DNA from: Lithodes maja
Lineage: Eukaryota > Arthropoda > Malacostraca > Decapoda > Lithodidae
Direction: 5' to 3'
NCBI GenBank assembly: GCA_037953745.1
Contig: JBAKBP010006531.1
Location: 45,405-109,404, forward strand
DNA length: 64,000 bases
Of this stretch, positions 8,081 to 16,969 are shown piece by piece. Each line of letters starts with the position of its first letter. Position 1 is the first letter of the stretch. Under the pieces are notes generated by a model that saw nothing but the letters and a program-made list of their open reading frames with translations, did not search any database and was not told the origin of the DNA. The translations under genes and the position numbers were made by a program.

Positions 8081-8257
8081 GCTGTAGAAGCCCACATTCT
8101 CAACTCTTATATGCTAAAATATAAACTGACTACCTAGATATTCGAGAAACTGAAAGTTGACAAAAAACTCACTCCCTCCATTTCTTGATCGAGCTACTAG
8201 AATATTTTTTGGTAGTTCAACTTTTAGTATTGGACTCTTCAAGTGTGTTTAAACATA

Positions 8258-8286
8258 GATATATATATATAGTCTTTAGCACTCAG
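8258..8286 (+). promoter_or_regulatory. TATA box and TCAG initiator, copy 5
   Basis: The TA run (to about 8271) is followed by TCAG at 8283-8286 and the ATG at 8305. The upstream element is altered to tcttcaagtgtg in this copy. Confidence 0.5.
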
Positions 8287-8304
8287 GATTTTTAGTACAC
8301 TAAA

Positions 8305-8526
8305 ATGGAACTCGAGGAGCTAGCAAAGGTATCACCCTATGAAAAAAATCCCCTAATAAGAGTTTTGAAGTATTTTTCAAGGGAACATGCTAATAAATTA
8401 GCCAAAAAGGATAGACTCGATTTGATGAATATATGTTCACTAGCATATTATGAGACTATTCCCATATTAGATGCAAATATGAGCTTGGAATATATAAGAC
8501 AATTACACACGGTACAACGAAACTAA
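8305..8526 (+). CDS. ORF-R copy 5, frameshifted 73-aa form
   Basis: It matches the intact gene up to residue 65, then has the same 7-nt loss as copies 2 and 3 and stops after LHTVQRN. The downstream 3' third survives out of frame (8,530-8,652), with one extra base in actataagaac. Sequence after tttatataaacac jumps into the middle of ORF-A. Confidence 0.35.
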   Translation: MELEELAKVSPYEKNPLIRVLKYFSREHANKLAKKDRLDLMNICSLAYYETIPILDANMSLEYIRQLHTVQRN

Positions 8527-8654
8527 CCCTAGCAGATACAAGTAATATTACTATAAGAACAAAATGGCTCGCCTTCAGAAAGTGCAAATACAATACCATT
8601 AACAAAAAAGGTACCACTGCATCCTTCAACATTATTGGGTGTTTATATAAACAC

Positions 8655-8804
8655 AAATTATATTGTCATTGGATGATATACTAGCCGTAGTATAATCTGT
8701 CATTTTATTGGGGGGAACCCTGAGAAATAGTGTGAACGCTTGACCCCAATAAAGCACCTGATCCATCCTATAATTGTCCGTTAACCCCACTATTTTCAAC
8801 ATGA
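8655..8804 (-). pseudogene. ORF-A copy 5, C-terminus deleted
   Basis: Only the first part of ORF-A remains, up to about the IICGPAP codons, before the junction with ORF-R sequence at about 8,653. A change at the start (tttcaacatg instead of tttccacatg) also alters the overlap with ORF-B. Confidence 0.65.
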
Positions 8805-9020
8805 GGATGAATAATTTTGTTCATGAAGTGTTGTATTTGTGTACGCATTATTATGTTCTTGACTTTTTACTAGAATATAATCTCCATTATGGTTTAGGGC
8901 CAAACTTCTGATAAGGTTGGCAGAAACACCATCATATATGGCGACGGTGACAGCACCTGTCCGTGTGTATCTCTCCTCCGTTGTGAATATACAAAAATAT
9001 AAGTTTAATGTTTGTTTCAT
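8796..9020 (-). CDS. ORF-B copy 5, shortened by two codons
   Basis: The open frame starts at the ATG at 9020. A c-to-a change creates an earlier stop, so the product ends SSSC rather than SSSCGK. The array ends about 75 bp upstream of this gene, at 9,097. Confidence 0.35.
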   Translation of the reverse strand: MKQTLNLYFCIFTTEERYTRTGAVTVAIYDGVSANLIRSLALNHNGDYILVKSQEHNNAYTNTTLHEQNYSSSC

Positions 9021-9102
9021 TTTACATCCTAACAAAGATTTTTCCCCTATATCGGTGGGACCCTGTGGAAGCTATGGCGATGATGGGCAGGAATCCCTGA
9101 AA

Positions 9103-9457
9103 AACTAGGAAACATGGCCCCTAAAACTAGACTAGCCGAGACGGGGCTCAAATCCCCCCATAGGACGCAGAGGTTGCCAGATTAGCAATAAGAAAAAAAT
9201 TACTCTCACTGTTATAATTACCTCGCCAAAATTAGTTTTCTGCCCACAGCTAACTCAAAGACAACTGCAGAGGTTGAAGTAAAGAAACTAAAGGTTTATA
9301 GATACCCCTGATGGTAAGAAAGGATTTAAAGTATCCCTAATAGGCTCAAAAATCGCGTCCGGATGTGAGAGGGTTAACATCGACTTGATAAAATTCATAT
9401 CTTCTCAGATTAGCTTATAATTTTAAACATCCAATTAAACTGGTCTACAACTGTAAA
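9103..9457. repeat. Decayed 222-bp-repeat pieces upstream of the protease ORF
   Basis: Two parts of the 222-bp repeat annotated at 12,370-13,006 lie here. 9,103-9,165 matches its cccctaaaa-ctagactagc and gagacggg region. 9,389-9,444 matches cttgataaaattcatatctt through aaact-ggtct with an internal deletion. About 220 bp of unrelated AT-rich sequence separates them. The second piece runs to within 14 bp of the ATG at 9,458, so the leader of that ORF consists of repeat sequence. Confidence 0.7.
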
Positions 9458-10525
9458 ATGGACGTAAATCTAGATGTACTACGACGGGATGAGAGGGCTA
9501 AGAAGCGGGCAGAAGAAAGGGTCAAGATTATGGATAGAAAAATGCTGGAAAGGAGACAGTGGAAGAAGGGAGAGCAACGAGCGTCTGTAGCAATGGCCAG
9601 AAAACTAAACATCGGCTGCCGTGGTGAGAAACATGGCCAAAAATTGGGTTTCCATATAACGCCCAAACCTAAGAAAGTAACCCGCGATCCTCTGGTAAAA
9701 TTGTCCAAACTTTCGGCAGTAGATCTCTGCCCATTAGATATCACCGACCTTAGCTTAGAGTGGCTGACCACGTTGCCAGTTAACATAAACAAGCATTACG
9801 TAGAATTTTACCTTGACACGGGTTCTGGCATAAATTTAGTTTCAATGAAAACCGCAAAGATCTTAGGACTTGAGGAGAAATATCCCTATAGATTGGTAAA
9901 ATACTTAATTGATTGTTGGGAGGGACGAATAATTTGTTGCGGTTATATCTTCCCAAATGTTGAAGTCTGTCTCATAAATGGGCAGAAATTTTACATGGAA
10001 GTCAACGTGATGGAGAGTTCCGGCCCGGACGTAGTGGGGCTTAATATTATCGGCCGTCCGACTCTCGCTCGCTTAAACGCCGTCCAGAACTTCTCCTACA
10101 CTTCCCCGAGACTTTATTTCAAATCTCTGTATATGTTTGATAAACAAATACGCCACAAGATTGGCAATAAAAAACTACCGATACTGAAAGGAAGATTAAT
10201 GGGTAAAGAGAGGCGCCTCATTGGTAAACAAACCTTTCGCGTTCTCTTGGACTCAGGGATGGGGGGTGGGCTTTGTGTGTTGCCTAGTTGTTCTGAGAGG
10301 TTAAACGCGGCCGACATAAAGATCCCCGAAGAATTCAGGTTTGAAATAGACAAGGGTAAATATATCGGCCATTCAATCACCTATCATAATGGTGATGACG
10401 ATGACTTGGTCATCGGCCGTAGAATGCTTTGCAAATACTCTTCCCTTTATGATTACAAATATAATACTCTTTACGTCCAACTTGCGAGTGATACTTACAG
10501 AGTTAAACTCGACCTGATGTCGTAG
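9458..10525 (+). CDS. Tandem retropepsin-like aspartic protease protein, 355 aa
   Basis: This intronless ORF starts at the first ATG. Residues 1-80 are strongly basic (clusters KKRAEER and ERRQWKK), which suggests nucleic-acid binding or nuclear targeting. Residues 113-220 look like a retropepsin-type domain: YLDTGSGINLVS (Asp120) and the downstream IIGRPTLARLNAV, the position of the usual (I/L)LG-F motif. A second, similar module covers 258-342: VLLDSGMGGG (Asp265), then VIGRRMLCKYSSLYDYKYN, which closely follows the family's LG-(D)FL-ky-a-D pattern. The DSG in place of DTG is tolerated in some families. No reverse transcriptase, RNase H, integrase, zinc knuckle or LTR is adjacent, so it is not an evident pol remnant. 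An AATAAA lies at 10,692. It could be a domesticated retroelement protein, a DdI1-type host protein or a viral protein. Confidence 0.7.
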   Translation: MDVNLDVLRRDERAKKRAEERVKIMDRKMLERRQWKKGEQRASVAMARKLNIGCRGEKHGQKLGFHITPKPKKVTRDPLVKLSKLSAVDLCPLDITDLSLEWLTTLPVNINKHYVEFYLDTGSGINLVSMKTAKILGLEEKYPYRLVKYLIDCWEGRIICCGYIFPNVEVCLINGQKFYMEVNVMESSGPDVVGLNIIGRPTLARLNAVQNFSYTSPRLYFKSLYMFDKQIRHKIGNKKLPILKGRLMGKERRLIGKQTFRVLLDSGMGGGLCVLPSCSERLNAADIKIPEEFRFEIDKGKYIGHSITYHNGDDDDLVIGRRMLCKYSSLYDYKYNTLYVQLASDTYRVKLDLMS

Positions 10526-10606
10526 CTTGTGGTATTTCTTATTAACATCTGTTGTCTCGGCGACGTCTTTTATATTTTATTCTAGCTATATTTAGACGAT
10601 ATTATG

Positions 10607-10697
10607 CAGCTTAGGAAGGATCTATGGTAGTTAAAAGGGTTGGTGGAAATATTTTGAAGCCTTATTATTGCTAGAGCTCCTTCCTAAGCTGAATAAA
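10607..10697 (+). other. Inverted repeat and poly(A) signal after the protease ORF
   Basis: cagcttaggaagga (10607-10620) is the exact reverse complement of tccttcctaagctg (10678-10691), giving a 14-bp stem with a 57-nt loop. AATAAA follows at 10692-10697. Together they could define the transcript 3' end about 170 nt after the stop codon at 10,525. Confidence 0.4.
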
Positions 10698-10859
10698 ATG
10701 TCTAATAGTTGCCAGAATATAATGAAAAGGACGTCCCTGGTACTGAATGGGTTAACCCCTATTGTCTCTGGCCCAGGGAACGTGACCAGGTAGCTACGTG
10801 GAGCATCCGTCACGCGAACCCTATACCAAGAATTGAAATGCTAGGTTTTTCCAGGTTAA

Positions 10860-11090
10860 ATAGGAATGGGAATTTTCCCCAGGCTACCTTTAGGATCAAC
10901 CTTTCCTGGTACCTGGCGCGGGGTACGAACCTCTGAAGGGAATTTAACCCCCCTAAAAACCCACAGGTTTTGAGATGCCTTGGGTGGGGTTCGAACCCTG
11001 GTTAGTGACGCACCACCATACGCTAACCCACGGCTATCGTTCTGATGGTCGATGGTTCGATCCCACTGAGAGACTAGAAACATTTAGTGG
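10860..11090. repeat. tRNA-like/SINE-like sequence with polymerase III B boxes
   Basis: On the minus strand ggttcgaacccc (plus 10986-10997) matches the B box. Upstream of it on that strand the sequence gggttagcgtatgg resembles an A box. A second B box, ggttcgatccc, lies on the plus strand at 11054-11064. I could not fold a full cloverleaf with matching acceptor arms, so a tRNA-derived SINE fragment is likelier than a working tRNA. Confidence 0.3.
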
Positions 11091-11141
11091 CTCACGTGTA
11101 CTTGCAGTCTAGATTTTCACATTCGGTATAATGTATAATTT

Positions 11142-11965
11142 GGTGAATATCACACCCTTTGAATGTAGTCGCGATACGAATGCTATCAGAAACTGTTGAC
11201 AAAAATGTTGAGTTCCCACAGTTAACGGGGTGTGATATTCCCTTTTAAAACTAGTGTACTGAATGCTATGACTGTCTCAGACCACAATTTTTGTAACTCT
11301 GCCGGTATACTCCATACATACGCCTACCCCTACTTAAAATAATGTACTGAACGTCTCAAAAAACACTCAAAAAGATTTGTTCTATTTATATGGCGAAATT
11401 GGAGACAAAATCGGATAATAAATGGCTGATTCATCATCATATTAGGTGAATAAACATGCACTATTCATGAATAAAGCTTTAAATTTACTCGTAACTAAAA
11501 CATATTTTAAATCCTGAGTTACCCCTACAATTATTTCGTGGTTAGTGCCACCCGCACGCAAAGAAAACCGGATAATTTGGGGGACTAAACTATTTTATAT
11601 TAATATTTAGAAGCTGCTCCTGTGTTAGTTTATTCTGTTTTAAATGTGTCAAGTGTAGGGTTATTTATTGTATCTTCTGGGGAAAGGGGAGACTATATAG
11701 AGTGTGCCTTCTTGCGGAGAGGAAACTGTGCAGCCATACACCTATTTGGCCTTGGATGCCGTGATCCACCTTGTCGAATGCTTTAGCAACACGACATCCA
11801 CATTTTCTCCCTCTGTTACCTGACGAGCTATATATATATAGGGTCCCACCTAGTGAAGTAAAAGTTTGTTAGCTAACCTTACTACAGTTAAAGGGTGTGA
11901 TATTCACCTAAAACCAGTGTACTGACTGTGGAAATCTAGCCTCAGACTGACCAAATTGCTAAAGC
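11142..11965. repeat. Inverted scattered copies of the cassette intergenic module
   Basis: gaatatcacaccc (11145-11157) has exact reverse complements at 11228-11240 and 11893-11905. The right-hand copy continues as cctaaaaccagtgtactgac to about 11,965, the reverse complement of the intergenic sequence at about 4,295-4,350 with minor changes. Just left of it, 11843-11875 is the reverse complement of the minisatellite phrase ttacttcactaggtgggacc. So pieces of both left-hand repeat families lie here in opposite orientation. The rest of the interval is AT-rich with no gene. Confidence 0.65.
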
Positions 11966-12369
11966 GTCTACAAATCTCCAAGCAGAGTCCACCTAGCCAG
12001 ACTGAGATGTGGGCACCATCCTAGTTATAATTGCATAAAGGAAACCATAGGGGGTCCACGAATTACCGAAGGGGGACACGCTCATCGGTGACACCTGCTC
12101 CTGGCGAACTCTACAATAGATAGATAGGGGTCCACGAATTCTTACGAGTGGGCTAGAGACTATGACATCCGAGTGTTCAGTGTCATTTCGTATTCTGTAC
12201 AGTTGGCCAAATAAGTCGTGTCGCCGCTGTCATTATAGTTTGCTCGCTGTGTGCTGTATAAATGTCCGTCAGATGTTGAATAGGGTGTGTATAGAGACAT
12301 ACATGTTTGTATATCTCACTCGAAACGATGAATTAATGCTTATATAGTGCTAATCCCAATTATTGATCG
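11966..12369. other. Spacer without a recognisable gene
   Basis: It contains two direct copies of aggggtccacgaatt (about 12,050 and 12,126), a short GATA tract between them and one 61-codon ORF (12,162-12,347) with no supporting signal. Nothing else was seen. Confidence 0.5.
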
Positions 12370-13006
12370 AGACTAGCCAATACAAAGAGACGGGCCCTAA
12401 AAAACTAGAATCTTACTTGATAAAATTCATATCTTCTCAGATTAGCTTATATTTTTATTTCACACTACAGGATATAAAACAATTATTTTGTAATATTTTG
12501 TTTATTTTCGTCCTTCATTCTACAACATGGAAACATCCAAGTAAACTGGTCTTGTATGGTGGAGACATGGGATTCAGAGCCCCTAAAAACTAGACTAGCT
12601 AATACAAAGAGACGGGCCCTAAAAAAACTAGAATCTTACTTGATAAAATTCATATCTTCTCAGATTAGCTTATATTTTTATTTCACACTACAGGATATAA
12701 AACAATTATTTTGTAATATTTTGTTTATTTTCGTCCTTCATTCTACAACATGGAAACATCTAAGTAAACTGGTCTTGTACGGTGGAGACATGGGATTCAG
12801 AGCCCCTAAAAACTAGACTAGCTAATACAAAGAGACGGGCCCTAAAAAAAACTAGAATCTTACTTGATAAAATTCATATATTCTCAGATTAGCTTATATT
12901 TTTATTTCACACTATAGGATATAAAACAATTATTTTGTAATATTTTGTTTATTTTTCTACAACATGGAAACATCCAAGTAAACTGTGGTCTTGTACGGTG
13001 GAGACA
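12370..13006 (+). repeat. 222-bp tandem repeat, three units
   Basis: The marker tacaaagaga occurs at 12381, 12603 and 12826, a period of 222-223 bp. The unit runs gacgggccctaaa, cttgataaaattcatatctt, caggatataaaacaatt, cgtccttcattctacaac and ggtcttgtatggtggagaca. The third unit is shortened, lacking cgtccttcattc. Because 222 is divisible by three, long frames cross the units (76 and 86 codons), but there is no sign of protein constraint. Fragments of this family also occur at 9.1, 9.4 and 15.2 kb. Confidence 0.93.
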
Positions 13007-13320
13007 TGAATGAGCAGTGTCGCCTCCTTCAGCCGTGGAGTAACCTCACCCACAGCCATCAAGCTCTTCAATCCATCACGGAGACTCAATAAAACCCAAT
13101 CACAGCTCATCATGCCACGGATGAAGTCGCTGTGACACCCCGGGACGGAAACGGAAAGAATTGCCGAGGGACACTTCGGCGCATAGCATAGCGCAGTATG
13201 GAGAAGCTACATCCCCAGAGCCACTACTACACAAGTGCCATACAGTCTTGGCCTTGTCGTCAGCAGGGGCGCCGTAAAGAAAGTTAGCCAAAGGTCACCC
13301 TCCACAGCTTCTGGTTACAG
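13007..13320 (+). promoter_or_regulatory. Putative 5' region of the RNF144-like gene
   Basis: This GC-richer, non-repetitive stretch separates the 222-bp repeat from the first coding exon. The sequence ttctggttacag directly before the ATG looks like a 3' splice site, so the first coding exon may be preceded by a 5'-UTR intron. A 28-codon frame ending in a stop near 13,091 was noted but is unsupported. No TATA box was seen. Confidence 0.4.
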
Positions 13321-15197
13321 ATGGATTCTAGTTTGGTGGAGGGCGAAGGCAGTGGATGCTCGTGCTGTGCCTCCACCGCCTCTGTGGGTTCCAGGTCCGG
13401 GCAGGATACAGTCTTTTGTAAACTGTGCCTTTCTGATGTCCCCATCAAGGAAATGTACCAGCTCCAGAAGTGCCTATGTCGCTTCTGCAAATATGTAAGT
13501 CAAGATGCCTTTGATGTAAGAATAGCTTTACCATTGTTAAGCACAACCTATTTTAAAAAAGGTAAAACTTGTTATAGTTAACACTCAACCTTCAATTTTG
13601 TATGTATTCAAGCTTACTCCTCAGTTTTCTTAAGTCGGAAAACAGAACCAAGCATTTTTGAAGACCACAATAAAAAAACTCCCTTTCTTCCTTTGTGTAT
13701 TCCTCAGTGCATGGCGGTTTACGTAGCAATCCAGATCCATGAGGGTGACTACACCATCCAATGTCCCGATGCCAACTGCGACTGTCAGGGAGAACTGACA
13801 CTAGATGAGATGCAGAGTCTGGTGGGCCCTGAGCTCTACCAATTTCACCTTAGGTTAAAGACAAATTTAGGTGAGTTTCTTTGATTACATGTTTCTTACT
13901 CCCATTCTATATGATAAAGCAGTAATTATCTTTACTAAAGTATCAATTTTTGTACTTATAATTCAGGACAACTTTTCTAATTAATCTTAGCTGCTGTGTG
14001 CTGATTTTTTCATCGTCGGTAGGATGTGCAGTTATGAAGTGGCATTTCCAAGTCCCATACTACTTCTTTTAGCTAATGTATGATAATTTAACTCAGATGT
14101 ATGGATGTCTAGGAGTGAAGGAGTTTACAACTAATGATATTTCTGTTAGTTAAAATATGAATAAGCTATGCATGGACGTCCCACTAACTTTGTTACTTTT
14201 GCATTGCTTCAGAAGTGGACTGTGACCCCCTTAGAGTGTGGTGCCCCATGCCGGAGTGCGAAACCATAATCCAGCTGGGGGGTAACAAACATGAGGAGCT
14301 CCAGTCTGCCACCTGCCAGAACTGCACTACTGTCTTCTGTGCTAAGTGCTCTCATCCCTGGCACCCCACCTCCCCCTGCCTACCTCATCCAGCCGAAACT
14401 CTAGTGAGCTTGTGGGCTACACGCTTAAAACACCGAACTAACAATTTGTATTAAATATTGTATTATATTAATAGATATTATAATGAAGTAATGCTTGTAC
14501 TGGCACTCATATTTGCGCACTTTGTTGATTGCACAATGCACATGCTATGTTTTTAAATCAAGTTTCCTGGATTATAAATTACAGATATTTAGTTTGCAAC
14601 AATTATTAACAAGACTTTGATAATTACAAAATAGTTATGACTTTATATCAACTACAAATTAAAAATAAATTTTGTTTTTTTCACCAGGACGTTCCTTATG
14701 ACGACACCATAAAGAGGTGCCCGTCATGTAAAGTTCCCATAGAGAGGGACGCGGGGTGCGTTCAGATGCTGTGCACGCGCTGCAAGCACGTCTTCTGCTG
14801 GTGCTGCTTAACTTCATTGGATGTAAGACCTTTATACTTTTATTGCAACTATTTTGTAGTAAACTTTGCTCCTTTGGTCTTCCTTCCAAGAGATATTTAA
14901 ATTTGCATTATTTTATGCTCTGACTTTCTTTTCTTCTCAGTCTACTACCTCAATGGGGCTAAACGTACATTTCATCTTCTTCCATAGGATGATTTTTTGC
15001 TGTGGCACTATGACAAGGGGCCGTGCAAAAACAAGCTGGGTCATAGCCGAGCGTCTGTCTTGTGGCACCGTGCGCAGGTCATCGGCATCTTCGCGGGTTT
15101 TGGCCTCCTTCTGGTCATGGCCTCTCCTATCCTTCTGTTTGTGAGTCCATGCCTCCTCTACTGTAAGTGTAAACCCTGCGCCAAGCACGACCTCTAG
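13321..15197 (+). CDS. RNF144: RNF144-like RBR E3 ubiquitin ligase, five exons, 290 aa
   Basis: Exons are 13321-13494, 13708-13870, 14213-14403, 14688-14822 and 14988-15197. All introns are GT-AG, with phases 0, 1, 0, 0. RBR ligases take ubiquitin from an E2 onto a RING2 cysteine and then pass it to substrate. RING1 covers about residues 33-82 (C33, C36, C51, C53, C56, C59, C77, C82). The IBR covers about 123-168 (C123, C128, C147, C150, C155, C158, H163, C168). RING2 covers about 187-234: CPSC, then IERDAGC with predicted catalytic C200, HVFCWCC, H228 and C234. The motif DDFLLWHYDKGPCKNKLGHS and a hydrophobic tail at about 250-280 are typical of RNF144A/B, which are tail-anchored in membranes. 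The length is close to the vertebrate proteins. Residues 1-30 are a Ser/Gly/Cys-rich extension. RNF144A and RNF144B cannot be told apart here. An AATAAA lies at 15,326. Confidence 0.93.
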
Positions 15198-15221
15198 GAT
15201 GATAGCTTGTACGGTCTCTGA

Positions 15222-15285
15222 ATTACAGGATATAAAAACAATTATTTTGTAATATTTTGTTTATTTTCGTCCTTCATTCTACAAT
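15222..15285 (+). repeat. 222-bp-repeat fragment downstream of RNF144
   Basis: The segment attacaggatataaaa through cgtccttcattctacaa matches the middle of the 222-bp repeat in the same orientation as the array at 12,370-13,006. RNF144 is therefore bracketed by direct copies. The fragment lies within the probable 3' UTR. Confidence 0.85.
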
Positions 15286-15325
15286 ATCCATTGGTGTGTT
15301 GTTTGTCCGTTGAAGCTGGATTTCC

Positions 15326-15331
15326 AATAAA
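15326..15331 (+). terminator. Probable poly(A) signal of RNF144
   Basis: AATAAA 129 nt after the stop codon and about 30 nt before the stop of the opposing gene at 15,358. Confidence 0.5.
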
Positions 15332-15357
15332 TATGATGTCTTCAGACCTGGTCCGGA

Positions 15358-16616
15358 TTAATTGTGTAAAGGAAGGGGGTCGATGTTCATACACCATTCG
15401 GTGATAACCCTCATTTCCCGCCCATCCACTGCATCTTCGTCCATCATACTCTCTCGGACGTTTGTGTGTGATAGCAATGTACATTCAAACATAATCTTGG
15501 CACAGATCAGTGAATCCAAAGTGAAATTGGTGCAACACTCCGCTTGGGTACTACAACCCTTCACTTTGGTATACACGAGTTGTAGGGCCGATTTCAAACT
15601 GGGGAAATTGGCGCCGTCGCTCTTTTGGGCAAAGTAAATGACCGGTAATCTTTCGTCTTCAGTTACAGCTACTTTCAGGGCGTGAGTTTGGTTGTGGCAG
15701 AATCGCATGTTATACAATGCAGCGCACAGTAGTGTGAAGATGATGCGTTTCGAATGATTGTACGATCTCAAATCTTTCAAATTTATAACTTCTTGGAGCG
15801 AAAGGTAGCAGCTTTGTTGTGGTATGTTGTGGGGGTCACTACTTATGTTCACCTTCAAAAGACGCGCCAGAAAATGTAAATGTTCATTGATGGGGGTGAG
15901 AGTGACCAGGTCTTCATCGCATTGGTGACAACATTGGCTTTAGGGGGGGTATAGTAAAAATGACGGAAGGTGGTTGTATCCAGCTCACCTTTGTAACACC
16001 GACACATAAAGAGTGCTACTGCTACCACCAATTTGGTACAGTGTCCATTGTCAACGCTAGTGTCACGTCCATTAACCTCAGCTATGGCACACTTGAGTGT
16101 CGTTAAGAGCTCGTCGAAATTAACTTTGTGCAATATAGTGTGACACGCCAGTGGCGATAGAGATGCTAGGGGGTCGTAGTCCGCTTGTCCCGAGATTTTG
16201 TTTGTCAAATAGAGGTTCCGTGAGCGAGACTTCTGCGTCACTTTGTCGTGGTAGATATCTAAACGGAACGGTGATATTTTGACCACCGATAACACAAAGA
16301 TGATTTTGAGATATAACTTGTCTATCTTCTGGTTGGTGTTACATTTGTTGACCAGGTTGGCAATTCTGCAGGGCTGAATGGTAGCCAAATCGATCATGTT
16401 GGTCAAGTGGACATTGCAGTGCTTTTTGAGAGTTGTGGCGACGTGTTGAATATTGAGTGTCGCCGAGTTTCCTCCTCGCTGAATTTTCACCAGTTTAAAG
16501 AAATCGGTTATGATGTGCTGCTTCCCATTTTTCATGATGCTACCACGACCGCAGATTCTGCCGCTGTCATGGCGTTTCTTCTTATTCGTATTCTCCTGTT
16601 GTGTGGAATTTACCAT
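15358..16616 (-). pseudogene. Unrecognised intronless gene broken by one frameshift
   Basis: The N-terminal part (253 codons) runs from the ATG at 16616 to a stop at 15855. A second frame, open from about 15,939 down to 15,358, carries the C-terminal part. Both frames are open over the 85 nt at 15,855-15,939, so a single indel there explains the break. An in-frame stop lies four codons before the ATG, which supports this start. The product would be about 415-420 residues, basic at the N-terminus (NKKKRHDSGR), Cys/His-containing and Leu-rich, with no membrane segment clear enough to call. No family was recognised. A short unannotated intron or programmed slippage cannot be excluded. It is convergent with RNF144. 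Confidence 0.5.
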
Positions 16617-16664
16617 CGTGGGGCGCTCGACTTAGTAGCTCGGGGATTTCATGAGCATTGATAT

Positions 16665-16850
16665 GCCTTGGGGGGTATAGAATATATGGTAGCTGCACGT
16701 TACCATCAATTGCTTTCTCTCAGGCTGTACATATATTTGTTAATTTCATTAATCGACTCTGGAACAGTTAAGATAGAGAATGTACAAGTGGCAGCCAGTG
16801 GAGCGGGTGAGATCGACTCTGGAACAGGTACATTGTTCAACTCAAATTAA
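16665..16850 (+). CDS. Possible 3' end of an intronless ORF (about 60 codons)
   Basis: This rightward open frame follows a stop at 16,659 and has no good start; the first ATG gives about 54 codons. The C-terminus repeats the phrase IDSGT twice, about 20 codons apart, encoded by the direct repeat atcgactctggaacag (about 16,753 and 16,812). The TAA stop (16848-16850) overlaps an AATAAA signal, an economy typical of compact genomes. It lies between the broken minus-strand gene and the satellite. It could be a gene remnant or chance. Confidence 0.25.
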   Translation, partial: ALGGIEYMVAARYHQLLSLRLYIYLLISLIDSGTVKIENVQVAASGAGEIDSGTGTLFNSN

Positions 16851-16969
16851 ATAAAAAAATAATAAAAACTAAATGTAATCTTATTATGTTTCTTTTTCCT
16901 TACACTTCTGTTTTTATGGGTAGAGTAGGTGTGGTTAGGGTATTTTATATATATATGGTGTATATAGTC
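16851..16969. other. AT-rich boundary before the satellite
   Basis: A/T-rich sequence with a short TA tract (tatatatatatgg) leads into the first recognisable, degenerate satellite monomer. No gene was seen. Confidence 0.5.

Larger units (their letters stand above)
3420..9100. repeat. Tandem array of a small-gene cassette
   Basis: At least five copies of a cassette lie head to tail with rearrangements. A cassette consists of a TATA/TCAG promoter, a rightward ORF (here ORF-R, up to 122 codons), two overlapping leftward ORFs (ORF-A, 116 codons; ORF-B, about 76 codons) and an intergenic hairpin. The full period is 1,322 bp (rightward starts at 6,983 and 8,305). Two copies with an internal deletion repeat at 927 bp (4,595 and 5,522). 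Copies differ by only a few bases, so the amplification is recent. Only the copy at 6,940-7,910 has every reading frame at full length. The array stops at about 9,097 in a fragment related to the 222-bp repeat. Confidence 0.92.

Noticed and set aside
9445..9792. Minus-strand ORFs opposite the protease ORF (115 and 88 codons)
   Set aside because: They are antisense shadows of the longer plus-strand frame, with no supporting signal.
9458..10525. Gag-pol fragment of an LTR retrotransposon
   Set aside because: No reverse transcriptase, RNase H, integrase, zinc knuckle, primer-binding site or LTR was found nearby, and the ORF has its own start and stop. Domestication remains possible.
10978..11046. 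Functional tRNA gene
   Set aside because: B boxes are clear, but I could not pair acceptor and anticodon arms; two B boxes on opposite strands suit SINE debris better.
12363..12816. 76- and 86-codon ORFs in the 222-bp repeat
   Set aside because: The unit length is a multiple of three, so any stop-free frame persists by repetition. The third unit breaks it, and there is no known domain.
14866..15188. ORFs overlapping RNF144 exon 5 and intron 4
   Set aside because: They are out-of-frame or antisense readings; the spliced frame reproduces a known domain order and explains the sequence.
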